This document shows, piece by piece, positions 53,104 to 64,000 of a stretch of DNA of 64,000 nt. The position numbers and the translations under genes were made by a program. Origin of the DNA: Copromyces sp. CBS 386.78 (Eukaryota > Ascomycota > Sordariomycetes > Sordariales > Sordariaceae); contig MU839123.1 in assembly GCA_030685235.1 (NCBI GenBank), forward strand, positions 62,001-126,000, written 5' to 3'. The first letter of the stretch is position 1; each line of letters opens with the position of its first letter. The notes under the pieces were generated by a model. It did not search any database, was not told where the DNA came from, and was given only the letters and a program-made list of their open reading frames with translations.

Positions 53104-54181
53104 TATGTGTCGTCGGGGCATCCTTCATCGGAGCAGGCACCGGGCCTGCACAAGCGGCATGGAACGAGCGAGTCCAGAAGCGAGTCGCCGTCACGGCCAA
53201 CATGCTCGGTGACATGAAAGCCGTCAAGATGCTGGGACTTACCGGTGTGCTCGGCAACATCATCGAAGGCCTACGCAGAGCCGAGATGAAAACTTCAGAG
53301 AAGTTCCGCAAGTATTTGGTTTGGAACATCCAAGTCTGTAAGTCAACGTCCCAACTTCTACGCGGAGATAGGACCTGGACAACAAAGCTAACGCACACAT
53401 AGCCAACGCACCAGCAAATGGCGTCGCCCCCTACGCGACTTTCGTCGTCTACGGCATCATGTCAGCAGTGAAAAAAGACCAAAACCTCCTAGCAGCACAA
53501 GCTTTCACCTCTCTATCGCTCATCAACCTGTTGACGACCCCTTTACTTATGTTCTGCCAGGCTTACCCGGCTGCCATGCAGGCTGTAGCATGTTTTGGCC
53601 GTATCGAAACATATCTAACCAAGCAGGAGCTGAAACAATCTGATTTAGGCTCTGTTGAAGATAGCGGACGGTCGATGGGAGCCTCTTTCGAGAGAGACAC
53701 AGAGCTAAGGAACGTGTTGGGCTCGAGACCGTTGGCCCCTGATACAGCATCAGGAACACTCGCCTCGTTCGTATCTGCCGATGTCTCCTGGTCAGCGGAT
53801 GCCACAGAATCGGTATTGCAAGACGTGAACTTGAATATCAAGCCGGGGTTCACGGCGATTATCGGCCCTGTTGGGTCAGGTAAATCCACACTTCTGGAGA
53901 GCTTGGTGGGAGAGACGACCGTCAAGCGAGGATCTGTTGCCACGAACTTTTCCCGCGCAGCTTACTGCCCACAAGCAGCCTGGCTCATGAACGACACCAT
54001 CCGTCGCAACATCACCGGCGGCAGCGAGCACTTTGAAATCGACCAGAAATGGTACGACTCGTGTATCCTGTCGTGTGGGCTTCAGCGTGATCTTGAGGGT
54101 ATGGTAGCGGGTGACCAAACGGTCGCCGGAACGAATGGCTCGTCGTTGAGCGGAGGGCAGCGGCAGAGAGTGTCTATAAGA
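53104..54181 (+). pseudogene. ABCC-type (MRP) transporter fragment, truncated at both ends
   Basis: Two exon pieces, 53104-53337 and 53403 to about 54181, read in frame across a GT-AG intron. They begin within the first membrane domain. The segment AAWNERVQKRVAVTANMLGDMKAVKMLGL is the usual cytoplasmic helix of ABCC proteins. Membrane segments (YATFVVYGIM, SLINLLTTPLLMF) and FGRIETYL follow, then the first nucleotide-binding domain. That has VLQDVNLNIKPGFTAIIGPVGSGKST (Walker A, about 53863-53891), a Q-loop YCPQAAWLMNDTIRRNI, and signature LSGGQRQRVS near 54145-54175. Homology stops within three codons of the signature, exactly where an LTR-like TGGATCACG begins. Walker B, the H-loop and the whole second half are missing, and so is everything before the helix. 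A full ABCC protein is about 1,300-1,500 residues, so this is a broken gene. Confidence 0.9.
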
Positions 54182-54422
54182 TGGATCACGAAAGATAATG
54201 GGAATGATAATAATGTATTAATTGAGAGATCCAGCTAACTAAAGCTGGAGGAGATCACCAGTTATATAGAACTGGTAATAAAAAGGAAGGTCTGCAAAGG
54301 AGGGGATTCTAAGTACTGCTAGATCCGCTGTCAAAGGAAGGTTACAAGGCAAAGGCCCTACAGCACGAAAGAACTAGCAGTCTATATAACAAACGCCCAG
54401 AATCTTCTCACACACCCCCACA
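54182..54422 (-). repeat. LTR-like end of copia element
   Basis: On the plus strand the block starts TGGATCACG and ends CACCCCCACA, so it has TG...CA ends in either orientation. It lies between the interrupted transporter and a minus-strand copia pol, which is the place of the element's 3' LTR. On the minus strand it starts TGTGGGGGTGTGTGAG. It is less AT-rich than the internal region. The second LTR was not found. Confidence 0.65.
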
Positions 54423-57400
54423 GACCTAACGAAAATAATCTATCTATATATAAATTATCACGACTCCTTCTTCTTAATATTTAGCCAGGGGATATCCCTC
54501 TTCGTAAGGCCCAATATTTTTACAAATTTTCCATACTTATCCGCTTTCAGGGGTTTCATCAAACCATCTACTACTATATTAATATTAAAAATATAAATCA
54601 CTTTAAACCTTCTCTATTCTATTTATTCTATAACCTATTTTAACCGTATATTAATATAATAATTCCTTCCAAGGGTTCTAAGAGCCATAGCTCTTGCATT
54701 AATACTATCTATAAAGGAGATTCGCTATAATTATACTATACCTAGCTCTTCCAACATCTTACTCACCTAATTAGTTAATTTAGTTACTAGGACTAAATTA
54801 ATAAATTCTACCTCTATTATACTCAAAATAACGAAGGCTTATTTCTTTAATTTCTAAAAAATTAGACTAATTATTACAAAGATAATATAACCGGCTATAC
54901 TATACTTTATTATAATATCGTCTACATATACAATATTTACGTAAGTCCTAAAATTAAAGTCCAATTACTATAGAAACGAGAGGCCTCCTAACAATAGTCC
55001 CAAATCTAAATTATCTACCAAATATCTAAAAAAATAGCGTATTACGTAATCGTAACGATCAATAGATTTAACGTTACCCTCACATAATTTATTAACTATA
55101 AACGTAATATCAAGGCGTAAACCTATAAATATGTAATTAAAAGAGCCAATTTTCTTAATATAAGGTTTCTAAATCTCTAGTATTTCGATAACTATACCCC
55201 TATAAATCTTATAATTTAATAGCCATAGAATATTAGCGCCTTTCAAACTATCATACTCAAACTTCTTAATAATTACTTATATATATCATTATTATAATAC
55301 GAATACTATATATTCCTACTTATTACAAACGATATCGTAACTTAAAAAAGTTCTAATTTCTTCTATTAATTTCAATTTAAACTTAGATTTCAACTAATTA
55401 ATAATATTTTTAATATTCTCATTCTTTTATATAATAATAAGAAAATCGTTAATGTAAAATATTCTTAATATTCCTCTAACCTTATTAATAAAAAGATAAA
55501 CATCTATACCTAATATTAAAAAACCCAATTCTAACAAAATAAGATTTAAAGTATTAAACCAATATAGAAAGCTCCGTCTCAACCTATATAGAATTCTACA
55601 TAATAAATACACCTTCTAGGAATCCTCTATCAAACCTATCGATTATTTAATATAATATCTTTTCCCTTCTAGAATAAAAGTATTAAAAAATACTATATTA
55701 AAGTCGAATTATTAACAATCGAAATCGTAAACGGCCATATAGACTAAAAAGATTCGAAGGCTCGTACTATTAGCCACTACAATATAAACATCTTCAATAT
55801 TCTATAAATCTTCCTATTCTTTATTACCGCAAACTACCTATCGTACCCTAACCTCGTATTATTAAATAAAAAGGTTGAATTTCTCGTCATATACCCATTT
55901 TCTAAATAGGACATCCATATCAGGGGTTTTTTACACCAGATTCCACACCTCTTAATCTTTTAATACTTTTACCTACTTTTCCATAGCTAGAAACCAATAT
56001 ATACTAAAATTTAAAAGCTTTTTAACCTATCTATAGTTCTTAAGGATAACTCGCTCACTATTAATATAAGTATTAATTTCCTTCAATACCTTTATAGCTA
56101 TAAAATACTAAATAAGTAGCGGTCTTATTAACCGGTTAAATTCCATCGTTCTATAGTAGAACAACGGTTTACCTAATTTATTAATTATCTATTCGTTACT
56201 ATATTTATATCCTTTTAATTTTTTAACTTTAATCTTTTTTAAGCGACCTTTTCGTACTTCTAAAAGGATAAAATTATCTACAGTAAGAGCTATAGGTTCT
56301 AAAGAGGGTTAATTGTTTAAAAGAAGCACTAAGGGAATAAAGGGTACTTATATAGGAGCTGGAATAATAGGGTTTAATAGAGGCAATAGTACTAGAAATC
56401 CCTACTAAGCCGTAAAGGGAGCTAGGGATACTAAGGGTACAAGTGCCGGAAGTATCGCTAGTATAAGTACTAGGGATAGAAGCATTTACTATAACTCTAT
56501 AAAGGTTTAGAGAAGTTTAAAAGTAAATAAAAACATAAACCTCTTAAATAAATTCGACGTTTTAATACTACCGTATTAAGAAGGGGTAGAAATTACCGCG
56601 TTATCTATAATCGCGTTTCCGGATTTCAAAAATTTATTAAATCCGCTAGAGGATCGTAATTTACTAGAAAATTGTAATCTATTAAATAGGCTATCCTTTA
56701 GTACGATAGCATCCTCCTTATTTAAATCATAAAGATCTATTGTCTATTCTTCCTACTCCTCCTCCTCCTCGATAAATTATAACGGCTAGTCTTATTACAA
56801 ATCTTAAATCAAGGGTATTAATAATAGCACCGGTATTAATAATAGGGTAGGGTAGTAACGTAATATCTTAAGAATCACAGAAGGGGGCTTAGGTTAAAAC
56901 TATTATTCAACCTCTACCGGTTATACTATTAATCGCATTGTACCTATTACCCTAATTATCACCTCCTTTTCTTACTCTGCCACGTCTTTTATCTCTTAAA
57001 CGCTATAATCTTCGAAGATCACTGTATATTAAAATTTATCCTCTCTTTCTTTATCCTCGTCATACTTCTCTACGAACTTGACCACGCTCGCTCGAATTAT
57101 CTTATAAAATTCTAGATCGTATAACCAATAAATACGGCCGTATTCGTCACTGTAATTCAGAAAGTAGGCTTTTCGTACTCGAAGGGTAAACTTATCGCTT
57201 TATTCGCGTTTCTAAAGTTTAATATAATAATAGGCGATATACTAATATTTCTATAGGTATTTAAAGTAAGGTTTCCTCTAATCTATAGGACTATTAACGT
57301 AAGTATAAAACAATTTATAAAGACTCATCTTATCTAAATTTACTTTAATTAGTAATAAATTCATAACTCTAACGGCTATATCTATTACAAATAGCCATAG

Positions 57401-57720
57401 AATTATAAGAATTTTATTCTTTTAGATAATAATTCTAATCTTCGTTATAATTAACCTACTAATTAATTTAACTAAGCCGTTTATCTATAATATATAGAAT
57501 ATTATTTTCCAGATCTCAATACCTTCCTACTTTGCCTATTTATCGAATTTACTATTCTTAAACTCTATTATCGCTATTCCGAATTCTAGACCACCATTAA
57601 GACTGATAATACAAACTTTCAAACCGGTTTATAACTCTACGAATCTCTTCTATTCGGTTAATACCTTAAAGGTATCACCCTTATTAATTACGAAACGTAC
57701 CCATTTATAAATTATAACTA
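54423..57720 (-). mobile_element. RIP-degraded Ty1/copia retrotransposon
   Basis: On the minus strand 55612-55427 stays open and reads LLCRILYRLRRSFLYWFNTL, then LGIDVYLFINKVRGILRIFYINDFLIII. This is copia reverse transcriptase, with the YVDD box as YIND. At about 57205-57030, a region between integrase and RT reads RKAYFLNYSDEYGRIYWLYD. The order integrase, RT towards lower coordinates sets the orientation. Gag is not seen above 57.7 kb, so the 5' part is probably lost or replaced. Stops replace most Gln codons. The plus strand keeps C but is poor in G, unlike the flanking gypsy relic. Confidence 0.85.
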
Positions 57721-58080
57721 TACATATTACAGGGTTAGCCTTGTGATAGTTCAGAGCATGCGGATGGCAGCTATCGGAGCTAGGGATTAGGCTATAGCTC
57801 CGAGTATAGTATAAGGCTATTACGGCCTTCGCAGAAGGCTACGATAGCCTCATTATCGCTATCGCTATATAAGTTGTACCAGCTCTATAGTACTTATAAG
57901 ATTGCTATAGAACTAATTTCCCAGACTAGCCTCTATAAAGATTAATCTAGGATCGCACCCTTAAACTTTTCCTCTTACTCCTTTATATAATTACGTATAT
58001 TCTTACCTACCTTATACCTTTGTACTATAATAATTAATTGTACTTTTAAACTATCGCGTTTATACGTATATTTTTTTTAA
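57721..58080. other. Less-mutated patch between two retroelements
   Basis: From about 57730 to 57960 the DNA is visibly richer in G, C, CA and TG than on either side, with several GGCTATAGC/GCTATCG-like words. No coding frame or LTR match was found. It could be an LTR fragment or a piece of another repeat. Confidence 0.4.
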
Positions 58081-61000
58081 CCCCTAGAATCGCGCAGCGA
58101 GAAATTACGTAATTTAGAACTATATTGGGATTGCCTCGTAGGAGTCGCGGACCCCGGTATATAGAATCGCCTTATTAAACCGCGGACTCGTTAGGACCGG
58201 ACCCCAAAAGCGGTAATCTAATTATTATAATTACGCCTTTATATCGCGGTAGTCCCCTTTATATTATAGATTAACTTCTTTGTAGAAGACGATAGTAATT
58301 ATGATTATTATTCTAATAATAATAATAATAGTAGTAACGATATTTCGCTACCGGATTATATTGTTCTAAGCCCTTAGGAAATAAAATAAGGAATTAATTT
58401 ATTAATAAATAATTCCCCTAACTTATTCGACTTTAGGGAACTTTTCGATATTCTTACTAAGGACCTAATTCCTAATATTAAAATTTATTAGATAACCCTT
58501 CTTTAATTTATTAATATTATTTATAGTATCTGGAATTTTGTAAACGGCCTTACGGAGGACATTCGGCTATATTTAATTTCTCGAAACTACGAGGTTTTCG
58601 TTAGAATTGTCGCCCGATAGCTAGCCTTCAAATTTATTATCGAACTATTAGGAAGGGCGCTTACGACGGTTATTACAAATTACAATACTATAATAGAATA
58701 ACGGAACGTAGTATAATATATAGCTATAGCTCTATAATAGCGGATTATAATTATATCCGCTATAACTCCCTTTAATATACTAGAAACCTTTAATGCCCCT
58801 AAAGAAATTATAATAATTATTTCCCAACCCTCTAAATATATTATTAAAAACCCCCCAATTTTTACTAAGGAAGATAAAAATAATATTAAATATTATAATA
58901 CTTTCTAATTATAACGGAATTAAATTAAGACCGCGTAGGAATTCGATTCCCTCTATTTCCTTATAAAATAAGTTAAAATCGTATATATAATATTCTAATT
59001 AAGACTAAACTTATATTCGGTATTAAATAACGGCTTAAAAAAATTTATAAAATTCTTTAGGGAGCCTAAGAAATAGCTGTAAATAACTGTCGAAATTTTC
59101 TTTATGTACTTTATAAATTAATATAATAATATTAATATTAAATTAGATATTAATAAACGCTTTATTAATTTCTACTAAGGTAATACCCTTTTTTTACACT
59201 TTAAAATTAAATTTATTAAATTTATAGATAAATATAGGTTTAACAACGCAATAAAGGTTTATTACTTTTATAATAAATTTAATAAATAGTTTCGAAGTAT
59301 TTTAATTATTTAGAATTTCCCCGAAGATAATGATTATATTATATAATTAAAATTCGTAAAGAAGGTTAACCGGAAGTTAGAAAACGCTAATTATTATAAT
59401 AAAATAATCGTAAGTATTTTTAAAAATTTAGGTTCCTCTTCTAAGAATACTATAGCGGCTCTTCCTATTATAACCGATAAACCTATAAATTAAGGAGGAA
59501 ATTAAATAGACTTTAATTCTATAAATCTCTTTATTATATTCGACCCTAAAATTTTTAAAGAATAAAGGGAAAAAGGCCTCTACTATTATTATAATTAGTA
59601 AAGTTATATCGCCTGTAATTACTTTAGATTTATTAATTAGGGCGGTAAACTTCGTATTAATAGTAAATTAGCCGGTAAAAAAAAGAAAAGTAAAGGTAAA
59701 TATAATAATAATAATATTAGGTAGGAATTTACGGAAGTCTGTTTAGTAAGAGCCGTTAATATAATTACAACCTTTACGATTAAGCCGGCTACGGGCGGTA
59801 AATATTATAATAAACTGGAAAATATTTAATTTTTATACTTAATTGTATGTAGAGGCCGAATTGGGTAATTACGTTATAGAAATAATAAGATCCTTCAATG
59901 GATTTAAAAAAAGTATGAATTTAATTATTAAATAGTATTATTCTAAATTCAATTTTATTATTTACGTACGTAATTACTAGTACGCGTAAAAATTACTATA
60001 TTTCCTTTATTAATAGCGGATACTCCGTATTTATATTTATTGACCGATTTTTCGTTATGAAATATAATCTTCTCTGTTTCCGCTTTCTTCGTTTTAAAAA
60101 GTTCGTACTTGTAAATAGAAATATTAAAAATATAATTAATAAAGGAATAATAAGAAGGCTATAGATAAATTATTATAAAGAAATTATTATTTTTTTAATT
60201 TACAACCTCTTTAATAAATACTTAATTATTTTAAAATTCCTTTAAATAAAATTCTATAAATTATATATTAATTATAAAAAAAGTAATATACGTTTTAACT
60301 ATTCGCGTTATAAAGATTGCTATTTATTAATGGAATTCCTTAATAATTAAATAGAAATACTTTAAACCCTCTTTAACCCCGTTTCTATTATAATTGTTTA
60401 CGCTTATAAAAAGGTGCTTCCTTAGAATAATTTCTAAATTCCCTTCCTCTTCTCCTTATGTCCCTAAGGGCTATTTCTATAAAGAGGCGGCTTAGTACGA
60501 GAAAATTAAGGATTAATTTATTAGGGCTCCTTAGTTTAAAGACGAAGGATTTAAAGAATAGACTTCCGACTTTTCTATTAAAGTATTATTAATAGTTCTA
60601 TTATAAACTTTTATTGTATATTGTATAAGCGTAAAGGTATAAAGTATTATAAGTATTACTACTATTTTCGTACTAATTAAACCGAATATACTATATGAAT
60701 TGTATATTAAATTTAATAGGAGATGTATATTAATAGGTACGCGCTATACTAATATTCGGATAAGTAAGTATATTAAAAATAATATAAACCTTATTAATAT
60801 TAGGGAATTCAACGCCGCTACCTTCAATTTTATTTATAAAAAGGACCGATTCTAATTATATATTATTAATTATATTCAATTAAAGAGGCTAATTACTGTT
60901 TTAAAATTCCGGGAAATAGATTTTATATACGAAATTACAGAAAATATTATTAAAGGGTAAAAGGAGAAGTATAAGAATAATTTTCTATATTCCTTCTATT

Positions 61001-64000
61001 CTTTTATTAATAATATAATTAATAAATATAGATTTGAAATAGAAAAAGAAGCGGTGGTAATTGTTAAATCCATTGCTTTAATAAGGGATCTGGCTAAGGA
61101 CGTGCCGCTTTATAAAGAGATTATCCGTTGCGTTTATTTAATAAAGGTAACGGAGGAGGACGTTCAAAAATTCATTAATAAAATAAACAAATTTTAAAAG
61201 ATTAAGGAAGAAATAAAAAGGATATTAATAGATTATTATTAACTATATATTAACGCTTTTCTTCTTGTATTGGCCGATAAAATACCCTTGTACTATTTAT
61301 ACGATTATAAAATCGAATTCAAATTAGGAGAGTAATTATTATACGCTAGGCTTAGACCGATATTATTTATCGAAGTTACCGTTATTAAAAAGTAAATTAA
61401 TGAGAATTTTAAAAAGAAATTTATTTATCTTTCTTAATCCGCCGCTGCTTCGCCTATCCTATTAGTATAGAAACCGGGCGGGGGAATCTATATTTACGTT
61501 AATTACTATAAGATTAATAATGTTATTTTAAAAATATAATATTTAATTCTATTAATTAAAAAAACCCTTAATGCTATTTATAAAGTAAAAATCTTTATTA
61601 AATTCGATATTATTAATATATTTAATAGGATACGGGTAAAGGAAGGCTACGAATAACTTACTATATTTATTACTTACTTTAGGCTTTTCGAATTTTTAAT
61701 ATACCCGTTTAATTTATAAAAGGTATTAAGGACGTTTTAAAATTATATTAAAAACGTCCTATATAATATTTTTAATATATACGCTATTATTTATTTTAAT
61801 AATATCTTCGTCTATTTGGAAAATGAAGAGGACTACGTAAGGTACGTTAGTGAAGTCTTACGGAAGATAATTAATGCGGGCTTATAAATTAATATTGATA
61901 AGTACGATTTCTATACGAAACGAATTAAATATTTAAAGTTTATTATTACCTTTAAAAGTATTGAAATAGATTTAGAAAAAGTAATAGCAATTATTTCGTA
62001 GGAGGCTCTAAATATTAAAAGGGTGTTATAACGTTTCTTAGAATTCGCTAATTTCTATTAGTAATTTATTAAATACTTTTCTATTTTAGCGGGATTATTA
62101 TATAAATTAATAAAGAAGATTATTAAAGATTAAAAATAGGAGGACTAGTATTAACGCTCTTTTAACGCGCTTAAATGAATTTTTATTAGTAGACTAATAT
62201 TATATATCTATAATTAGTTTAAATAAACGGTTATAAAAACGGATACTTTAAATTAGGCTTACGGCGGTACTTTCTCTTAGTATAACGAAAATAGGGTATT
62301 ATAGCCGGTAATTTACTTTAATTAACAATATTTATTAATAGAATATAATTATAATATTTATAATAAAAAACTATTTATTATTATTAAAGCGCTAGAAGAA
62401 TAGAAGTTAAAATTAGAGGGAATATAATAGCTATTTAAAGTCTTAATAGACTATAAAGGATTAAAATTGTTTATAATTAATAAATAATTAATATTATAGT
62501 ATATAAAATAATTATAATTTTTTTCCCGCTTTAATTTTATTATTTAATACCGACCGGACTTACTATAGGTCCGCCCTAATATATTAAATTGTAAATTGAA
62601 GGATATTCCGAAATACGAAGGCAATAAATGCCTTCTAATAAGGAATAAAATTTTACTAAAGAAGAATATTTTTATTAACAGTTCCTACGTCCTAAAAAAT
62701 AAAGGGGATCTAGAGGTTTTTATCGGGATAATTTACCTTTATAATTTAGAAATTATAGACGAAACGTCGGTAAATAATTTAATAATAGAAATTTATAAGA
62801 AATTAACCCTTTTCTAAAATGTATTCGCCTATTTAATAGATTTAATAAGGAAAATGTAATTAAAAGAAGTTAAAGGAAGTTTTAAAAAACTTTCGTTCGT
62901 AAAATACTGTGCTATATAAGGCCGGATCTATTATTATAATTTAATTCTCCTTAACTTTAGAAATATTAAAGTTTACTATTAATTAATCCGCTGTATTTAT
63001 AATACGCTAGGAGTAGGGTACTTAGGGAAGGAGAAGATTTATAACCTTCTCCTCTAATTTTTCTTTTAGCCGGGGATATATAATATAATAAAAATTTATT
63101 ATAAGACCTATTTAATGTATATAAAAACGAAGCTATTATAATATGCGCTATATAGATTTTTAAAATTATTACTAGTACTTTTTGCTCTATAGAAGGATAT
63201 TTCTATCGATTATATTATACTATTAACGCCCTACGAATGCTACGGATAGGTATTCTAATACGTCGCGGTAATTATTAATAAATTAATAAAAATACGGTAT
63301 TTTATCCCTATAATAGAATTAATTGCGGAGGAATTAGTGGACCGCTTTATAAAACGGGTCTATAATATTTATAATTTACTTAATATTATTATATTTAATT
63401 GGGGTTCTTAGTTTATTTTATAATTTTAGAAAACGTTATTAATGAAGTTAGAAATTAATTTTACGCCCTCCTCCGCTTTTTACTTAATTACGAACGGGCA
63501 AACGGAATGTATTAACGTAGAAATAGAAAAATACTTACGAATTTTTATTAATTAAATATAAAACGATTAAGTTAATTAATTACTAATAATGGAGTTTACT
63601 ATTAATAATTTAATTTTAGAGACGACGGGAATTTCGCTATTTTTTATTAATTATAAATTCTATCCCTAGATAGGGGTCGAACCCGTTACGCCGTACCCCC
63701 TAAAAATATTAAAGACTTAATAAGATAAATATTTTAAAATTATTAAAATTATTAATTAGTTTAAAATGATTTTAAATTACGTAACGACTAAAGTAAAAGA
63801 AGCGTAGAAGTAATATAAGGATAATGTTAATAAAAAGAAATTGGACGCCCTGTAATATAAAATCGGAAATAAAGTTTTATTAAGTATAGAAAATTTCGAA
63901 ATTAAAAGATTATATATTAAATTAATTCTGTTTTGGGAAGGGCTATTCGAAATCCTAAAGGCTAATAATTATATAATTATTCTTTAATTCTTAATTAATA
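58080..64000 (+). mobile_element. RIP-degraded Ty3/gypsy retrotransposon, cut by window end
   Basis: Plus-strand order is Gag (about 58260-59850), with a zinc-knuckle remnant near 59580-59630. An aspartic protease follows near 59990-60350 (INSGYSVFIFIDRFFV). Reverse transcriptase is at about 61490-62000 (VNYYKINNVILK, KFDIINIFNRIRVKEGYE, IYFNNIFVYLENEEDYVRYV). RNase H is near 62230-62560 and integrase at about 62890-63650, including TNGQTECINVEIEKYLR. The frame 62596-62817 is open and joins RNase H to integrase. Protease-RT-RNase H-integrase order marks Ty3/gypsy. TAA/TAG interrupt all long frames. RT residues differ clearly from the left-hand gypsy relic, so it is a different family. Confidence 0.87.

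Noticed and set aside
1..64000. CRISPR arrays, bacterial operons, 5S or other rRNA genes
   Set aside because: None seen; the window is fungal nuclear DNA and regular spaced repeats are absent.

Overview
This window is nuclear DNA from a filamentous ascomycete, most likely of the Sordariales and Neurospora-like. The genes have short GT-AG introns with CTAAC/CTGAC branch points, and the products are all eukaryotic (Lsm5, DNA polymerase delta subunit B, Ytm1, NAP/SET, DCW1/DFG5 mannosidase, dolichol kinase). Both ends are very AT-rich, with few CA/TG dinucleotides, many TA, and CG still present. Transposon reading frames there are riddled with TAA/TAG where Gln codons would be expected. That is the footprint of repeat-induced point mutation (RIP). 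The species itself cannot be fixed from sequence reading alone.

Layout. (1) 1-8.8 kb is RIP-degraded: a minus-strand Ty3/gypsy relic (RNase H, reverse transcriptase, Arg/Gly-rich Gag tail), then unclassified AT-rich relics with a degenerate AT repeat near 7 kb. (2) 8.8-10.3 kb is a border mosaic of short repeats: a perfect 58-bp inverted repeat, a perfect 52-bp inverted repeat and a ~115-bp direct repeat. (3) 10.3-54.2 kb is a normal-composition gene island. (4) 54.2-64 kb is again RIP-degraded: a minus-strand Ty1/copia element whose 241-bp LTR-like end cuts into an ABC-transporter gene, then a plus-strand Ty3/gypsy element that runs off the window.

Genes of the island, left to right: F-box-like protein with an in-frame TAG before an acidic tail (+); DNA polymerase delta subunit B (-); YTM1 (+); 3'-5' exonuclease-domain protein (-); LSM5 (+); BCS1-like AAA ATPase (-); asparaginase with ankyrin repeats (-); NAP/SET-family histone chaperone (+); GH76 DCW1/DFG5-like mannosidase (+); dolichol kinase (-); Ser/Thr-rich mucin-like surface protein (+); FAM32A-like small basic protein (-); small GPI-type wall protein (+); ABCC transporter fragment (+).

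The left half is rich in nucleic-acid housekeeping: replication, ribosome assembly, RNA decay and splicing. The right half is rich in secretory and cell-wall functions: mannosidase, dolichol phosphate supply and two surface proteins. I read this as loose neighbourhood rather than a cluster, because strands alternate and intergenic gaps are long. The most notable points are the precisely readable retroelement break in the ABC transporter, the TAG in the F-box-like gene, the repeat mosaic at the heterochromatin border, a GC-AG intron in LSM5 and MluI-box motifs upstream of the polymerase delta subunit gene. I did not find a clearly novel multi-gene system.
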